Shown: positions 18,330 to 26,435 of the stretch, one piece after another
How positions within the stretch are numbered: the first letter of the stretch is position 1
Layout of the letters: the number at the start of each line of letters is the position of its first letter
DNA from: Candidatus Dependentiae bacterium
GTDB taxonomy: Bacteria > Babelota > Babeliae > Babelales > UBA12411
Assembly: GCA_003511165.1 (NCBI GenBank)
Contig: DOJW01000002.1
Location: 58,624 to 122,623 of the forward strand
Direction of reading: 5' to 3'
DNA length: 64,000 bases
The notes under the pieces: generated by a model
What the model was told of the DNA's origin: nothing
What the model saw: only the letters and a program-made list of their open reading frames with translations
Databases searched by the model: none
Program-made: the position numbers and the translations under genes

Positions 18330-19238
18330 ATGAAAATAATATTTTGTTGTAATCCTATAGACCAAAAAAGCTCTGATCCTATTTATGAAGCTGAATATAA
18401 TGTTGCAAAGAAATTAGGTTTAGATGTTTTTCTCATTAATATTGAAGAATTGATTTACTTTAACAACATAGTCAAAGCAATAAAAAATATACCGTCGCAA
18501 GAAACACTTATGACGGCTTTGTACAGAGGTTGGATGCTAACGCCTGAAAAATATTCAAGTTTGTATGATGCGCTTATTTCAAAAAATATAAAATTAATAA
18601 ATTCACCGCAAAGCTATATTCATTGCCATTATTTGCCCGAAAATTATGAAATTATTAAAGATTTAACTGCAAAAACAATCTGGTTTACCAAGCAACAATT
18701 AGATGAAAATCGCGATATGATTTTTGAGGAATTAAAAACTACATTCAGGTCATCTCCCATAATTATCAAAGATTATGTGAAATCAAGAAAACATGAATGG
18801 CTTGATGCTTGCTATATTCCAAACGCTTCAGACGAAAATGAAGTTACAAGAGTACTTAATAATTTTTTGAAGCGGCAAGGTAATGAATTAAATAAAGGTG
18901 TTGTTTTTCGAGAATTTTTAAAATTATCTTTTTTAAGCTTTCACCCAAAAAGCAATATGCCTCTTACAAAAGAATTTAGAATTTTTTTCTTAAACGGAAA
19001 ATTGCTTGCAACAATGTATTACTGGGATGAGGGTGATTACTCTGAAACTTGGCCAAACTTTGAGCAATTTGTTGATCTTGCCTCAAAGATTCAAAGCTCC
19101 TTTTTTACAATAGATATTGCTCAAACCGAAAGTGGCGAATGGAAAATAATTGAAATAGGGGATGGGCAAGTTTCTGGTTTGCCTGAAAATGCAAATTTAA
19201 ATGAATTTTATTCAAAGATAAAAGAGAAAGTATTATGA
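18330..19238 (+). CDS. ATP-grasp enzyme, R2K-like clade
   Basis: 302 residues from ATG 18330. The layout fits the ATP-grasp fold of the R2K type: an N-terminal Rossmann-like part, SPIIIKDYVKSRKHEW, VVFREFLKLSF, KEFRIFFLNGKLLATMYYW, and a C-terminal SGEWKIIEIGDGQVSGLP carrying the metal-binding E and the product loop. Such enzymes ligate a carboxylate to an amine, and members of this clade have been described near conflict systems. It overlaps the next gene by ATGA, so translation is coupled to an immunity-like protein. Family placement is from motifs only. Confidence 0.6.
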   Translation: MKIIFCCNPIDQKSSDPIYEAEYNVAKKLGLDVFLINIEELIYFNNIVKAIKNIPSQETLMTALYRGWMLTPEKYSSLYDALISKNIKLINSPQSYIHCHYLPENYEIIKDLTAKTIWFTKQQLDENRDMIFEELKTTFRSSPIIIKDYVKSRKHEWLDACYIPNASDENEVTRVLNNFLKRQGNELNKGVVFREFLKLSFLSFHPKSNMPLTKEFRIFFLNGKLLATMYYWDEGDYSETWPNFEQFVDLASKIQSSFFTIDIAQTESGEWKIIEIGDGQVSGLPENANLNEFYSKIKEKVL

Positions 19239-19723
19239 AAATATTAAAAGATTCGGTAATAAGTTTATATGATAAATTAAATCCCTTAGCAGACAGGTTA
19301 CAAGGGTGCAATTATGTTGCTTTTATATCAGGCGAAACCTTTAAATTTACAGTGGATTCAACTTTTTCCTTTGATAATTTAAAAGATCTTTTTCCTGAGG
19401 ATGACCTGGCCTATAGTAATTTTTCTTTGATAAAATTTATAGATGCAAAAAAAGAAATTGATGAATGTATAGGATTTGACAATGACGAAGCGCATCTCTT
19501 TAGCCCTGATGGATTTGAACTAACAAAAGATAAACTAAAAAAAATGTTATCAGATCAAAAAGAATATTGGGAAATTGTATTTTCGTTTATGCCATCTTCT
19601 ATAAAAAAGGTATATAAACTTGATAATGTAGACTGTTTTTTATCATGTACATTTTGGAATTTTTGTTTTGTATTTTTAAGTGATAATGAAGGATTAATTC
19701 TATACGGGAGCGTCGAGGATTAG
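19235..19723 (+). CDS. Immunity-like protein, paralogue of the two toxin-linked genes
   Basis: 162 residues. Shares with the two minus-strand genes beyond it (19739-20230 and 20236-20709) an overall pattern: L-x-G-C-N/D-Y/F near residue 25, F-x-F...F-x(N/D)-L/M-x-x-L-F/Y-x-D, a late F-W/W-N/G-F-C-F/Y-I/V-F-L block and a C-terminal G-hydrophobic-I-x-x-G. Acidic and small, as immunity proteins usually are. Translationally coupled to the ATP-grasp gene. Its stop faces the stop of the next gene 15 bases away. Confidence 0.6.
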   Translation: MKILKDSVISLYDKLNPLADRLQGCNYVAFISGETFKFTVDSTFSFDNLKDLFPEDDLAYSNFSLIKFIDAKKEIDECIGFDNDEAHLFSPDGFELTKDKLKKMLSDQKEYWEIVFSFMPSSIKKVYKLDNVDCFLSCTFWNFCFVFLSDNEGLILYGSVED

Positions 19724-19738
19724 TCGTATTATTTTTTA

Positions 19739-20230
19739 TTAGCCAGAAGCGCCTCCACCTATCAATAAACCTTTTCCGTTATTGAGAAAAATATAACAAA
19801 ATCCCCACATCGCATTACCTGTAAATAATCCGTCATATGGCTCATATTTATAAACGCATTCAGGTGGTAATTTAATTAAAGAAGAAGCTGTTTCCCAAAA
19901 GCTGTTTTGCCATTCATTTATCAAATCATTTTTAAATTTTGCAGGGTCTTTTGCGAGATTTATTTGTTTAAATTTATCGTAACTTAAATAATTGACAGAA
20001 TCATCTATATAGTTTTCTGCATCTTCAAAAAAAATCTCATTAAATTTACCTTTTGTGAAATCATCAGGATAAAGCTCTTTCATATTTTCGAAAGAAAAAA
20101 TTGTTCCTTCAGAATAAGTAAATGTCTTAGCTTGAAAAAAAATGGAGTAGTCGCATCCTACAATTTTTTCTTTTAGAGAATCAAAAGTGTCGCTAAAATT
20201 ACATATAGTTTTTTTGTCTATTTTTAACAT
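19739..20230 (-). CDS. Immunity-like protein, second copy behind the toxin
   Basis: 164 residues from ATG 20230 (an in-frame TTG at 20245 would overlap the preceding gene). Same family as the genes on either side, with VGCDYSIFFQ, FSFENMKELYPDD, WQNSFWETA and MWGFCYIFLNNGKGLLIGG. It follows the first immunity gene by 6 bases, forming toxin, immunity 1, immunity 2 in one transcript. No signal peptide, so it acts in the cytoplasm. Confidence 0.6.
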   Translation of the reverse strand: MLKIDKKTICNFSDTFDSLKEKIVGCDYSIFFQAKTFTYSEGTIFSFENMKELYPDDFTKGKFNEIFFEDAENYIDDSVNYLSYDKFKQINLAKDPAKFKNDLINEWQNSFWETASSLIKLPPECVYKYEPYDGLFTGNAMWGFCYIFLNNGKGLLIGGGASG

Positions 20231-20235
20231 CTGAA

Positions 20236-20709
20236 TTAATCCCAAGCTTGACCTGCTATTACAATTCCATAATCATCGAAAATAAAAATGTAACAAAATC
20301 CCCACATTACATAAAAATTTAAACAGCTATCTCCTGTTGCGATATGTTTTAAGATCTTTTTAGGTTTTCTTTCAAAAAAAGGCATAATTAATTCCCAAAA
20401 CTTAGACTCTCTTTTTTTTGCAATAATAATTTGTTGAAAAAATCTTTCTTTTAGAAGATTGTACGGGATATAAGAAAAAGATTTAAATACATTTTTTTCA
20501 AATTCATCAAAATTGGATTCCTCAATTAGTCCTTCAATTTTTGAATCTTTAAATAAAGCTTCTAAATCTTGTATGACAAAATTTGATGGACTGACAAATT
20601 CAAATTTTATTAAGTCAAATGAAACAACAAAGTTACATCCTGTTAATTCTTCTTCAAAGTCTTTAAATGTTGATGAAAAATCCTTTATAGAATCTTTTAA
20701 TATTTCCAT
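20236..20709 (-). CDS. Immunity-like protein, cognate candidate of the EndoU-like toxin
   Basis: 157 residues, acidic, no signal peptide. The ATG overlaps the last codons of the 1566-aa toxin gene, whose closing codons supply a GAGGAG ribosome site, so the two are translationally coupled. Pattern as in its paralogues: LTGCNFVVSF, FVIQDLEALFKD, FWELIMPFFE and MWGFCYIFIFDDYGIVIAG. The coupled position is what suggests an antidote role; the family itself I cannot name. Confidence 0.65.
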   Translation of the reverse strand: MEILKDSIKDFSSTFKDFEEELTGCNFVVSFDLIKFEFVSPSNFVIQDLEALFKDSKIEGLIEESNFDEFEKNVFKSFSYIPYNLLKERFFQQIIIAKKRESKFWELIMPFFERKPKKILKHIATGDSCLNFYVMWGFCYIFIFDDYGIVIAGQAWD

Positions 20710-23700
20710 AATAACTCCTCTAATTCTTCTAATGTTATTGCATGATATGGATAAACGCTATTTAATATTATGTTTTTAGTATTTTCATTTTTTTTAAACC
20801 AAAATTGTATAAAAACTCCTTCTTCTGTTTGTCCTACAAATCCGTTTTGCTTAGTAAGTATTATAGGATTATGATAAGCTTCCTTTATTTTTTGAATTAC
20901 TTTTTTATGAGGCCAATCATCTGGAAAAAAGGTAGAAAATTTTTTTATACCTTTGTATTCAAAATAAGCTTCATAAACGCCAAATTTGTTAGGTGTTTTT
21001 ACTAATTCTATTATGCTATTAGGCATACTTGCTTTATAATGAAAACCTTGAATTGATAATTTTCCCTTTTTTAAACCTTCTTCAACTAAAAAAGGATGCT
21101 TCCAATTTGTATGTCTTGTAGGAAATTTAGGTCCAAATTTTTCAAGCGATTCAACTAAAAGTGTTTTTTCCCCATTAGCGGCGATTTTTGCCGTTTCAGT
21201 GAAGGCTGCAAGTTTGGAAGGATCATGTTTTCCGACCAAAGCTTCTATGATTTCAGCAGGCTTTTCATTTTCTAATAAGAAAGTATTTTTTTTGATAACT
21301 TCACAAGCTTCTACTACTTTTTTCGGATCATGATGTTCAAGCGTTTTAAATGCATCGATGGTTTCTCTGGCAGCTTCGAAGGCTGGAGTTGCGATTTTTC
21401 GAATTGTTGGATCTGAAATATCTTTTGCGATCTTAGCTTCGACCGAAATTATGCGCTTGATTTTATCTTTTTCAAGAAAATTGCTGAATTTAGGATTTAT
21501 TTTGCGTCTAAGAATAGCATCGCCGATAAATTCAGAAGCAAGTTCCACCGCTTCATATGGATGTTCTTTATAATATTCATAGAAATTAGTTGAGATTTTT
21601 CCAAGTTTGTCGATAAGTGCTTTATTTCTGCGATTAAATTCTGTAGTAAATTCTTTACTGTCATGATCGTTGTAATATTTAATCCCTTTATAGGAATAAT
21701 ATGTTCCATAACCAATACCTTTTAACGCAAGCCAAATGAGATCGAAAGGAGCTTTTATTGCCGCGATAGGATTTGCGGCGTTTAAAGCTCCCTTACCTAA
21801 ACCTTTTGCTATCGCAAGCCTTAAATCTATTCCTGAAGTTAAAATTCCAGTAGTGAATCTTATTTGTTTATTTAAAGCGCGAGAATAATTGGTTAGTTCA
21901 TAACAATTTTCGACATCTTTTTCTTTGTTACAAAAAATAGCTTGGTTAGAAGCCATGTACATAAGGTATGTTAAATGCCTGACCGGAAGTAAATCTTGGT
22001 GGTCGTTATAAATTGCAGATGTATCATTGAGGTTGTCGACGATTTCGCTGTGAAGAAGTCGCTGGATGCTATCGCCTGTAAATTTTGTGAAATCGTAAGA
22101 GTCAAAATTGGCTTCATTTAAATATTTTTTTGAATGGTCATTTAAATCATAGTAAGAAGTTTTTGCTTGCTTGCACGAGTCCAAATTTAAAGTGGCAAAG
22201 GAAGTTTCTGCTCTTTTGAAGTTTCTATCATATGTTTTGTCAGGAGTGGGAAGAGGGTCATCGTCGTCTTCGTTTAGACATTCTTTTGTTGATTCATAAC
22301 CAATGCTTGCAAGTTGTTTATCATAATCGGATGAAGTTTTGGACTGCATGACTTGGATGAAATCGTTTTTCATTATTTTTAGATAAACAGGTTTGTTGTC
22401 CGAAAACCAAGATAATCGAAGATTATTTTTGCTCATCTCTTGGTCAAATTTATTTTTGTTTGCAGCGATTACTTCTTTGGCCGCATTTTGGTCTGGTTTA
22501 TATCCTTCTGCCGCTAATGCCTCTTGTTCATAAATTTTGGAAATATTCTCTGCGATGCTTTGAGCGGGATTGATAAGATCTGTTTTGTTTTGGATTTTTT
22601 CTAGCACTTTTGGAAGATATTTAGATTCTTCATTTGCCGCTTTTTGCAAAATCTTGGCCGTACTTTCGAAAATGGTTTTTAGTGGTGAAATGATCTCAAG
22701 CAGCTTTTTATCTTTTGATGAAATACTGTTTTCTAAATTTTTTTCTTCATTTATTATTTTCCAAATTTCGCCTGATAATATTTTGAGTTGTTCTTTATTT
22801 GGCTCTGTGAAAATAGCTTCACAAATTTCGGTCACACTTTCTTGGGATAGACCGTTTAAAAATAATGTTTTGAGGCGCGCTTTTTGCTCTGGTTTTTCAA
22901 GCTTTGGGATAGACATTTCGCTTAATTTTAAAACAAGCGGTAAATAAAGTGCGTTAAAATCTTTGTTTAGTGGAATATTACCGGCAACTGTATTTTTGAT
23001 GATCACAGGAATATTTTCGCCCAATGCCTTGATCGAAACATCTGCATAGTTATCAATCACTTCGCAATATTTATCTTGTGCTTTTATCATCAAGTTCATC
23101 ATGGTAAGTATGTTTTCAGCTTGCTTATAATTTTTGTTAATGTTGGCATTTTGAGCTTCGTTTGCAAGTTTACAAATTAGATCTGAAATATGCTGAATAT
23201 TTAAATTGTCGCTATAGATAAAATATGGAGTTGCAGCTTTGTTTAAGTTGTCGATTAATTGTTTGTGGATTTTGTTTTGAGTCGCATCACCGCTGAAAGA
23301 TTCAAAAGTTGCAAGATCAATATTATTGTGCTGAAAAACTGGGGCGATTTTATCGTCGATTTTGAAATTATTATTTGTGATATTTTTTATCGCTGACAGA
23401 GCATTTTGAAAATAATTTGTTTTTGTTTGTTCTATTAATGTTTTTCGATCATCTTGCCACTGCTGGTAATTTTCCATGAATTTTTTACATTTATCTTCAT
23501 ACTCCAAATAATTTTTTGTCTTTGCAATTGCATCGCAAACAATGGTTTTGATAGGGGTTAACATCTTCTTGGCATAATCATTTGCTGGATTTTTTGCATC
23601 ATTTAAAAATTCTTGTTCTTTGAGCAATTTGGAATTAAGAGAGAGGTAATTGCTATTGTTTTCCAAACTGTTTTCTATAAGTTTTTGTATGACATTAATA

Positions 23701-25397
23701 TTTGAACTTTGATAAAAATTTTCATCCGATAAATTAATATCTTTAAAATCTGTTAATGATTTATATTTTTCTTTTAAAATCTGGTGCAGCAGGTTTGATG
23801 CAGTTTCATAACTGTTGAACAAATTTTGCAAATCTGCTGCTTCGAGTGGCTTTTTATTATCATTATTTTTACAAATAATAGAGGCAAAATTCTTTGACGT
23901 ATCGAGTAGTGAGTTATTAAATTTAGAAAGTAAAATTTGTTTTTGCAGTGACTCTTGCTTTGGAAGATAATTTTTTAAGTAATTTCCAATATTTTGTGAT
24001 AGGTAACTTATATTTTCTATAGCCTGTGAATCTTTGTAAGCTTCCGCCAATTTATTTGTTTCATTTAATAGATCCAAATTTTGATACATCAATGTTTGTA
24101 TTAATGGATTTTCTATTTTGGATATGTCAGTTGTAGGGAATAGTTCTTTATCTGTGGGAAAAACAGTTTTTGTAGAAATCTGATTTATTGTAGATTTTAG
24201 AGCGTTTTCCAAAATTAAATTGTTAAAATCGGGGAAAGGGTTGATTGTTTGTTCTTCTTGCCATTGTTTTCGTATTTCTTTTTTGCGATTAAGTTCTTGT
24301 AAGATTTGTTGTCTTTGTTGTTCTCTTTGCATGTCAAAATAATTTACAAATTCTTGGACTTTTTTCTCAAAATCTCTATGTTTTTTGAGCCCGTCTATTT
24401 CCTTAAATTGTTCTCTTAGATTTTCACTTTGTTTTCCACATTTCCAAAATTGCCTATGTAATTCTCTAATAAAATCTTCAAAACCACGGGTTTGCAAAAG
24501 CAATCCTCTAAAACCTTCAAATTGATAAAGACAAAATTGTCTATGCAAAAATTGTTCAAATGTTCCATAACCACCTTTGCGGTATTGAGCAATCATTTGA
24601 TCTCTGAATTGTTCTGGTGAATAATTTCTTAAGATATTTTTAATATTAGAAGGTATTTCCGTATTTGTTTCGAAAATTCTGATATTTACTGGAGGACCAG
24701 TTGGAACATTTTCTGCTCTTTTAGCATTTGCAATGCCACCAATTAAATTTATAGCTGTTAGCGCAAACATCCCTGCCAAATTTGCACTCATAGCATCGCT
24801 TTCCATTTGCATCTGCTGAAATTGTGCAAAGTCTTGTTTATTTGTGCGTACGAGTTCAGGCGGTCTTATGTTTTGGTAAATATCTTGAAGCCTGGGATAA
24901 GATTGTTGTGAAATTTGTATATTTTCTTGGAGGAAATTTTTATCGATATAACAATCTGGAAGATTTGGTTGAGGTTGCTTTGGGTTTGGCATTGGAATTG
25001 GTTTTTCACAAGGAACGGGGATAGATTTTGGTGGCTGAATTGTTAAAGTGTCTGGTAATCTTCTTCTAACATCTTCTATAAAACGTTCTTTATCTTTTTC
25101 TACTGTTATCGAAATAGGGCCACCGGTGATATCTGAAATATCCCAAGGATTTATAAGAGGTTTTGGTGGAGCTTCATTGATAATTTCGCTACCGATAAAT
25201 TCTGCATATTTTGCATAAATCGCTGCTCCTGTTGCTGCGATGGCAGCGCCTGCGGCAATTAGCATTTGAGGGGCTTCTTCGAGCAAAGCTTCCCCTGCGA
25301 TAATTAATGCGCCATTTGCTTTTATGAGTGTTATAAAAAGCAAAAATATAAATAAAATATAAGAAGTTTTCTTTTTAGATTTTGATTTTTTATTCAC
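20697..25397 (-). CDS. Large secreted polymorphic toxin with EndoU-like C-terminal domain
   Basis: About 1566 residues from GTG 25397, which gives a tidy signal/anchor (MNKKSKSKKKTSYILFIFLLF); a TTG 14 codons earlier is possible. A second hydrophobic stretch (APQMLIAAGAAIAATGAAIY) follows. The long middle is helical and rich in Gln, Asn and Lys, with a repeated F.GD..Q..H..(I/V)DNLN unit and a pre-toxin-like KGALNAANPIAAIKAP region. The last ~140 residues match the bacterial EndoU RNase pattern: HPFLVEEG...GFHYK, GVYEAYF, K.FSTFFPDDWPHKKVIQKIKEAYHNP. EndoU toxins cut RNA using two His. The two immunity-like genes directly downstream support the reading. Confidence 0.6.
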   Translation of the reverse strand: MNKKSKSKKKTSYILFIFLLFITLIKANGALIIAGEALLEEAPQMLIAAGAAIAATGAAIYAKYAEFIGSEIINEAPPKPLINPWDISDITGGPISITVEKDKERFIEDVRRRLPDTLTIQPPKSIPVPCEKPIPMPNPKQPQPNLPDCYIDKNFLQENIQISQQSYPRLQDIYQNIRPPELVRTNKQDFAQFQQMQMESDAMSANLAGMFALTAINLIGGIANAKRAENVPTGPPVNIRIFETNTEIPSNIKNILRNYSPEQFRDQMIAQYRKGGYGTFEQFLHRQFCLYQFEGFRGLLLQTRGFEDFIRELHRQFWKCGKQSENLREQFKEIDGLKKHRDFEKKVQEFVNYFDMQREQQRQQILQELNRKKEIRKQWQEEQTINPFPDFNNLILENALKSTINQISTKTVFPTDKELFPTTDISKIENPLIQTLMYQNLDLLNETNKLAEAYKDSQAIENISYLSQNIGNYLKNYLPKQESLQKQILLSKFNNSLLDTSKNFASIICKNNDNKKPLEAADLQNLFNSYETASNLLHQILKEKYKSLTDFKDINLSDENFYQSSNINVIQKLIENSLENNSNYLSLNSKLLKEQEFLNDAKNPANDYAKKMLTPIKTIVCDAIAKTKNYLEYEDKCKKFMENYQQWQDDRKTLIEQTKTNYFQNALSAIKNITNNNFKIDDKIAPVFQHNNIDLATFESFSGDATQNKIHKQLIDNLNKAATPYFIYSDNLNIQHISDLICKLANEAQNANINKNYKQAENILTMMNLMIKAQDKYCEVIDNYADVSIKALGENIPVIIKNTVAGNIPLNKDFNALYLPLVLKLSEMSIPKLEKPEQKARLKTLFLNGLSQESVTEICEAIFTEPNKEQLKILSGEIWKIINEEKNLENSISSKDKKLLEIISPLKTIFESTAKILQKAANEESKYLPKVLEKIQNKTDLINPAQSIAENISKIYEQEALAAEGYKPDQNAAKEVIAANKNKFDQEMSKNNLRLSWFSDNKPVYLKIMKNDFIQVMQSKTSSDYDKQLASIGYESTKECLNEDDDDPLPTPDKTYDRNFKRAETSFATLNLDSCKQAKTSYYDLNDHSKKYLNEANFDSYDFTKFTGDSIQRLLHSEIVDNLNDTSAIYNDHQDLLPVRHLTYLMYMASNQAIFCNKEKDVENCYELTNYSRALNKQIRFTTGILTSGIDLRLAIAKGLGKGALNAANPIAAIKAPFDLIWLALKGIGYGTYYSYKGIKYYNDHDSKEFTTEFNRRNKALIDKLGKISTNFYEYYKEHPYEAVELASEFIGDAILRRKINPKFSNFLEKDKIKRIISVEAKIAKDISDPTIRKIATPAFEAARETIDAFKTLEHHDPKKVVEACEVIKKNTFLLENEKPAEIIEALVGKHDPSKLAAFTETAKIAANGEKTLLVESLEKFGPKFPTRHTNWKHPFLVEEGLKKGKLSIQGFHYKASMPNSIIELVKTPNKFGVYEAYFEYKGIKKFSTFFPDDWPHKKVIQKIKEAYHNPIILTKQNGFVGQTEEGVFIQFWFKKNENTKNIILNSVYPYHAITLEELEELLWKY

Positions 25398-25476
25398 TTT
25401 TTGATTTACCCTTTTTTTGAGTTGAAACAAGAGTATCAAAGTGAAGAATTATGTCATCAAAAAATGATTTTATTTT

Positions 25477-26130
25477 TTATCGGAATTTTTTAACGCCGAC
25501 TTGTTTGCAATATTGTTTAATTGCACATTTGGAGCAGAATGGTGAAATTGGTGTGCAGATATTTTGTCCCCATTTTACTAGCAGATTATTCCAATTCGAC
25601 CAGTCTTTTTTGGATATAATTTTTTGAAGTGCTTTTTCTGTTTCTGCGGTCGTTTTGGTTTTGATGATTCCAAGCCGATTTGAAATGCGGTGAACATGAA
25701 CATCAACGCAGATTGTGGGAATATCGAAAGCTTCTGCGAGAACTAAATTTGCTGTTTTTGAGCCAATACCTTTGATGGCTATCAAAGCATCGAAATCGTT
25801 TGGAACTTTGCCGTCGAATTTTTCGATTATTACTTTGGATACATTTAAAATTGTTTTGGATTTATTTTTATAAAACCCAATTGAATGAATCAAAAATTGA
25901 AGATCCTCGCAAGAAAGTTTTAACATTTCCTGCGGGGATCTTATGACTTTAAACAATTTTCTACAAACTTCTAAAGTTGCACTATCTCTTGATCTCAGAC
26001 TTAATAAAGTTGCAATTAGAATTAAGCAAGCGTCTTTGCCGAACTCTTTTTTGACTTGCTCGATTAAAGTGGGCGCGAAGTTTTCCGTCTTTTGTTTGAG
26101 AATAACAATGACAATTTTTGTTCTTTTCAA
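25477..26130 (-). CDS. nth: Endonuclease III (DNA glycosylase/AP lyase)
   Basis: Base-excision repair of oxidised pyrimidines. 217 residues, normal length. The helix-hairpin-helix IKGIGSKTANLVL supplies the catalytic Lys and ICVDVHVHRISNRLG the catalytic Asp. The iron-sulphur ligands have the standard C-x6-C-x2-C-x5-C spacing (CTPISPFCSKCAIKQYC). The usual LLSAQATD stretch reads LLSLRSRD. The start is uncertain: a TTG without a clear ribosome site is the first possible codon. Confidence 0.9.
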   Translation of the reverse strand: MKRTKIVIVILKQKTENFAPTLIEQVKKEFGKDACLILIATLLSLRSRDSATLEVCRKLFKVIRSPQEMLKLSCEDLQFLIHSIGFYKNKSKTILNVSKVIIEKFDGKVPNDFDALIAIKGIGSKTANLVLAEAFDIPTICVDVHVHRISNRLGIIKTKTTAETEKALQKIISKKDWSNWNNLLVKWGQNICTPISPFCSKCAIKQYCKQVGVKKFR

Positions 26131-26136
26131 TGTAAT

Positions 26137-26319
26137 TTATTTACCAGGAGGTGCGCCATCGCTGCCATTTAATGTATACAAAGCTAGAATTGTAATTAAT
26201 GTTATACCTTGTTTTGACATAAGGGATTTTAATAAGGTTCGGCCTACTTTTTTAAGTTTGTCTTTTTTATTACTTAAATTGGTTTTTTTTATCTTTTTCA
26301 TAATAATATTTGCTTTCAA
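26137..26319 (-). CDS. Possible small lysine-rich membrane peptide
   Basis: 60 codons (54 from a second ATG) ending 6 bases before nth. The N-terminal half is very basic (KKIKKTNLSNKKDKLKK), then one hydrophobic stretch (GITLITILALYTL) and a short polar tail. It has the shape of a small bitopic protein or a signal peptide with nothing behind it. No homologue is recognised and coding status is uncertain. Confidence 0.3.
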   Translation of the reverse strand: MKANIIMKKIKKTNLSNKKDKLKKVGRTLLKSLMSKQGITLITILALYTLNGSDGAPPGK

Positions 26320-26435
26320 AAAGACCTTATTTGTATTAAGTTAATGTTTATTAATTCAATAATTAAATTTGATTAATAAAATCAACGATTTTTTATATAA
26401 AGTCAAAATAATTTAAAAAAAAATATAAAGTAACT

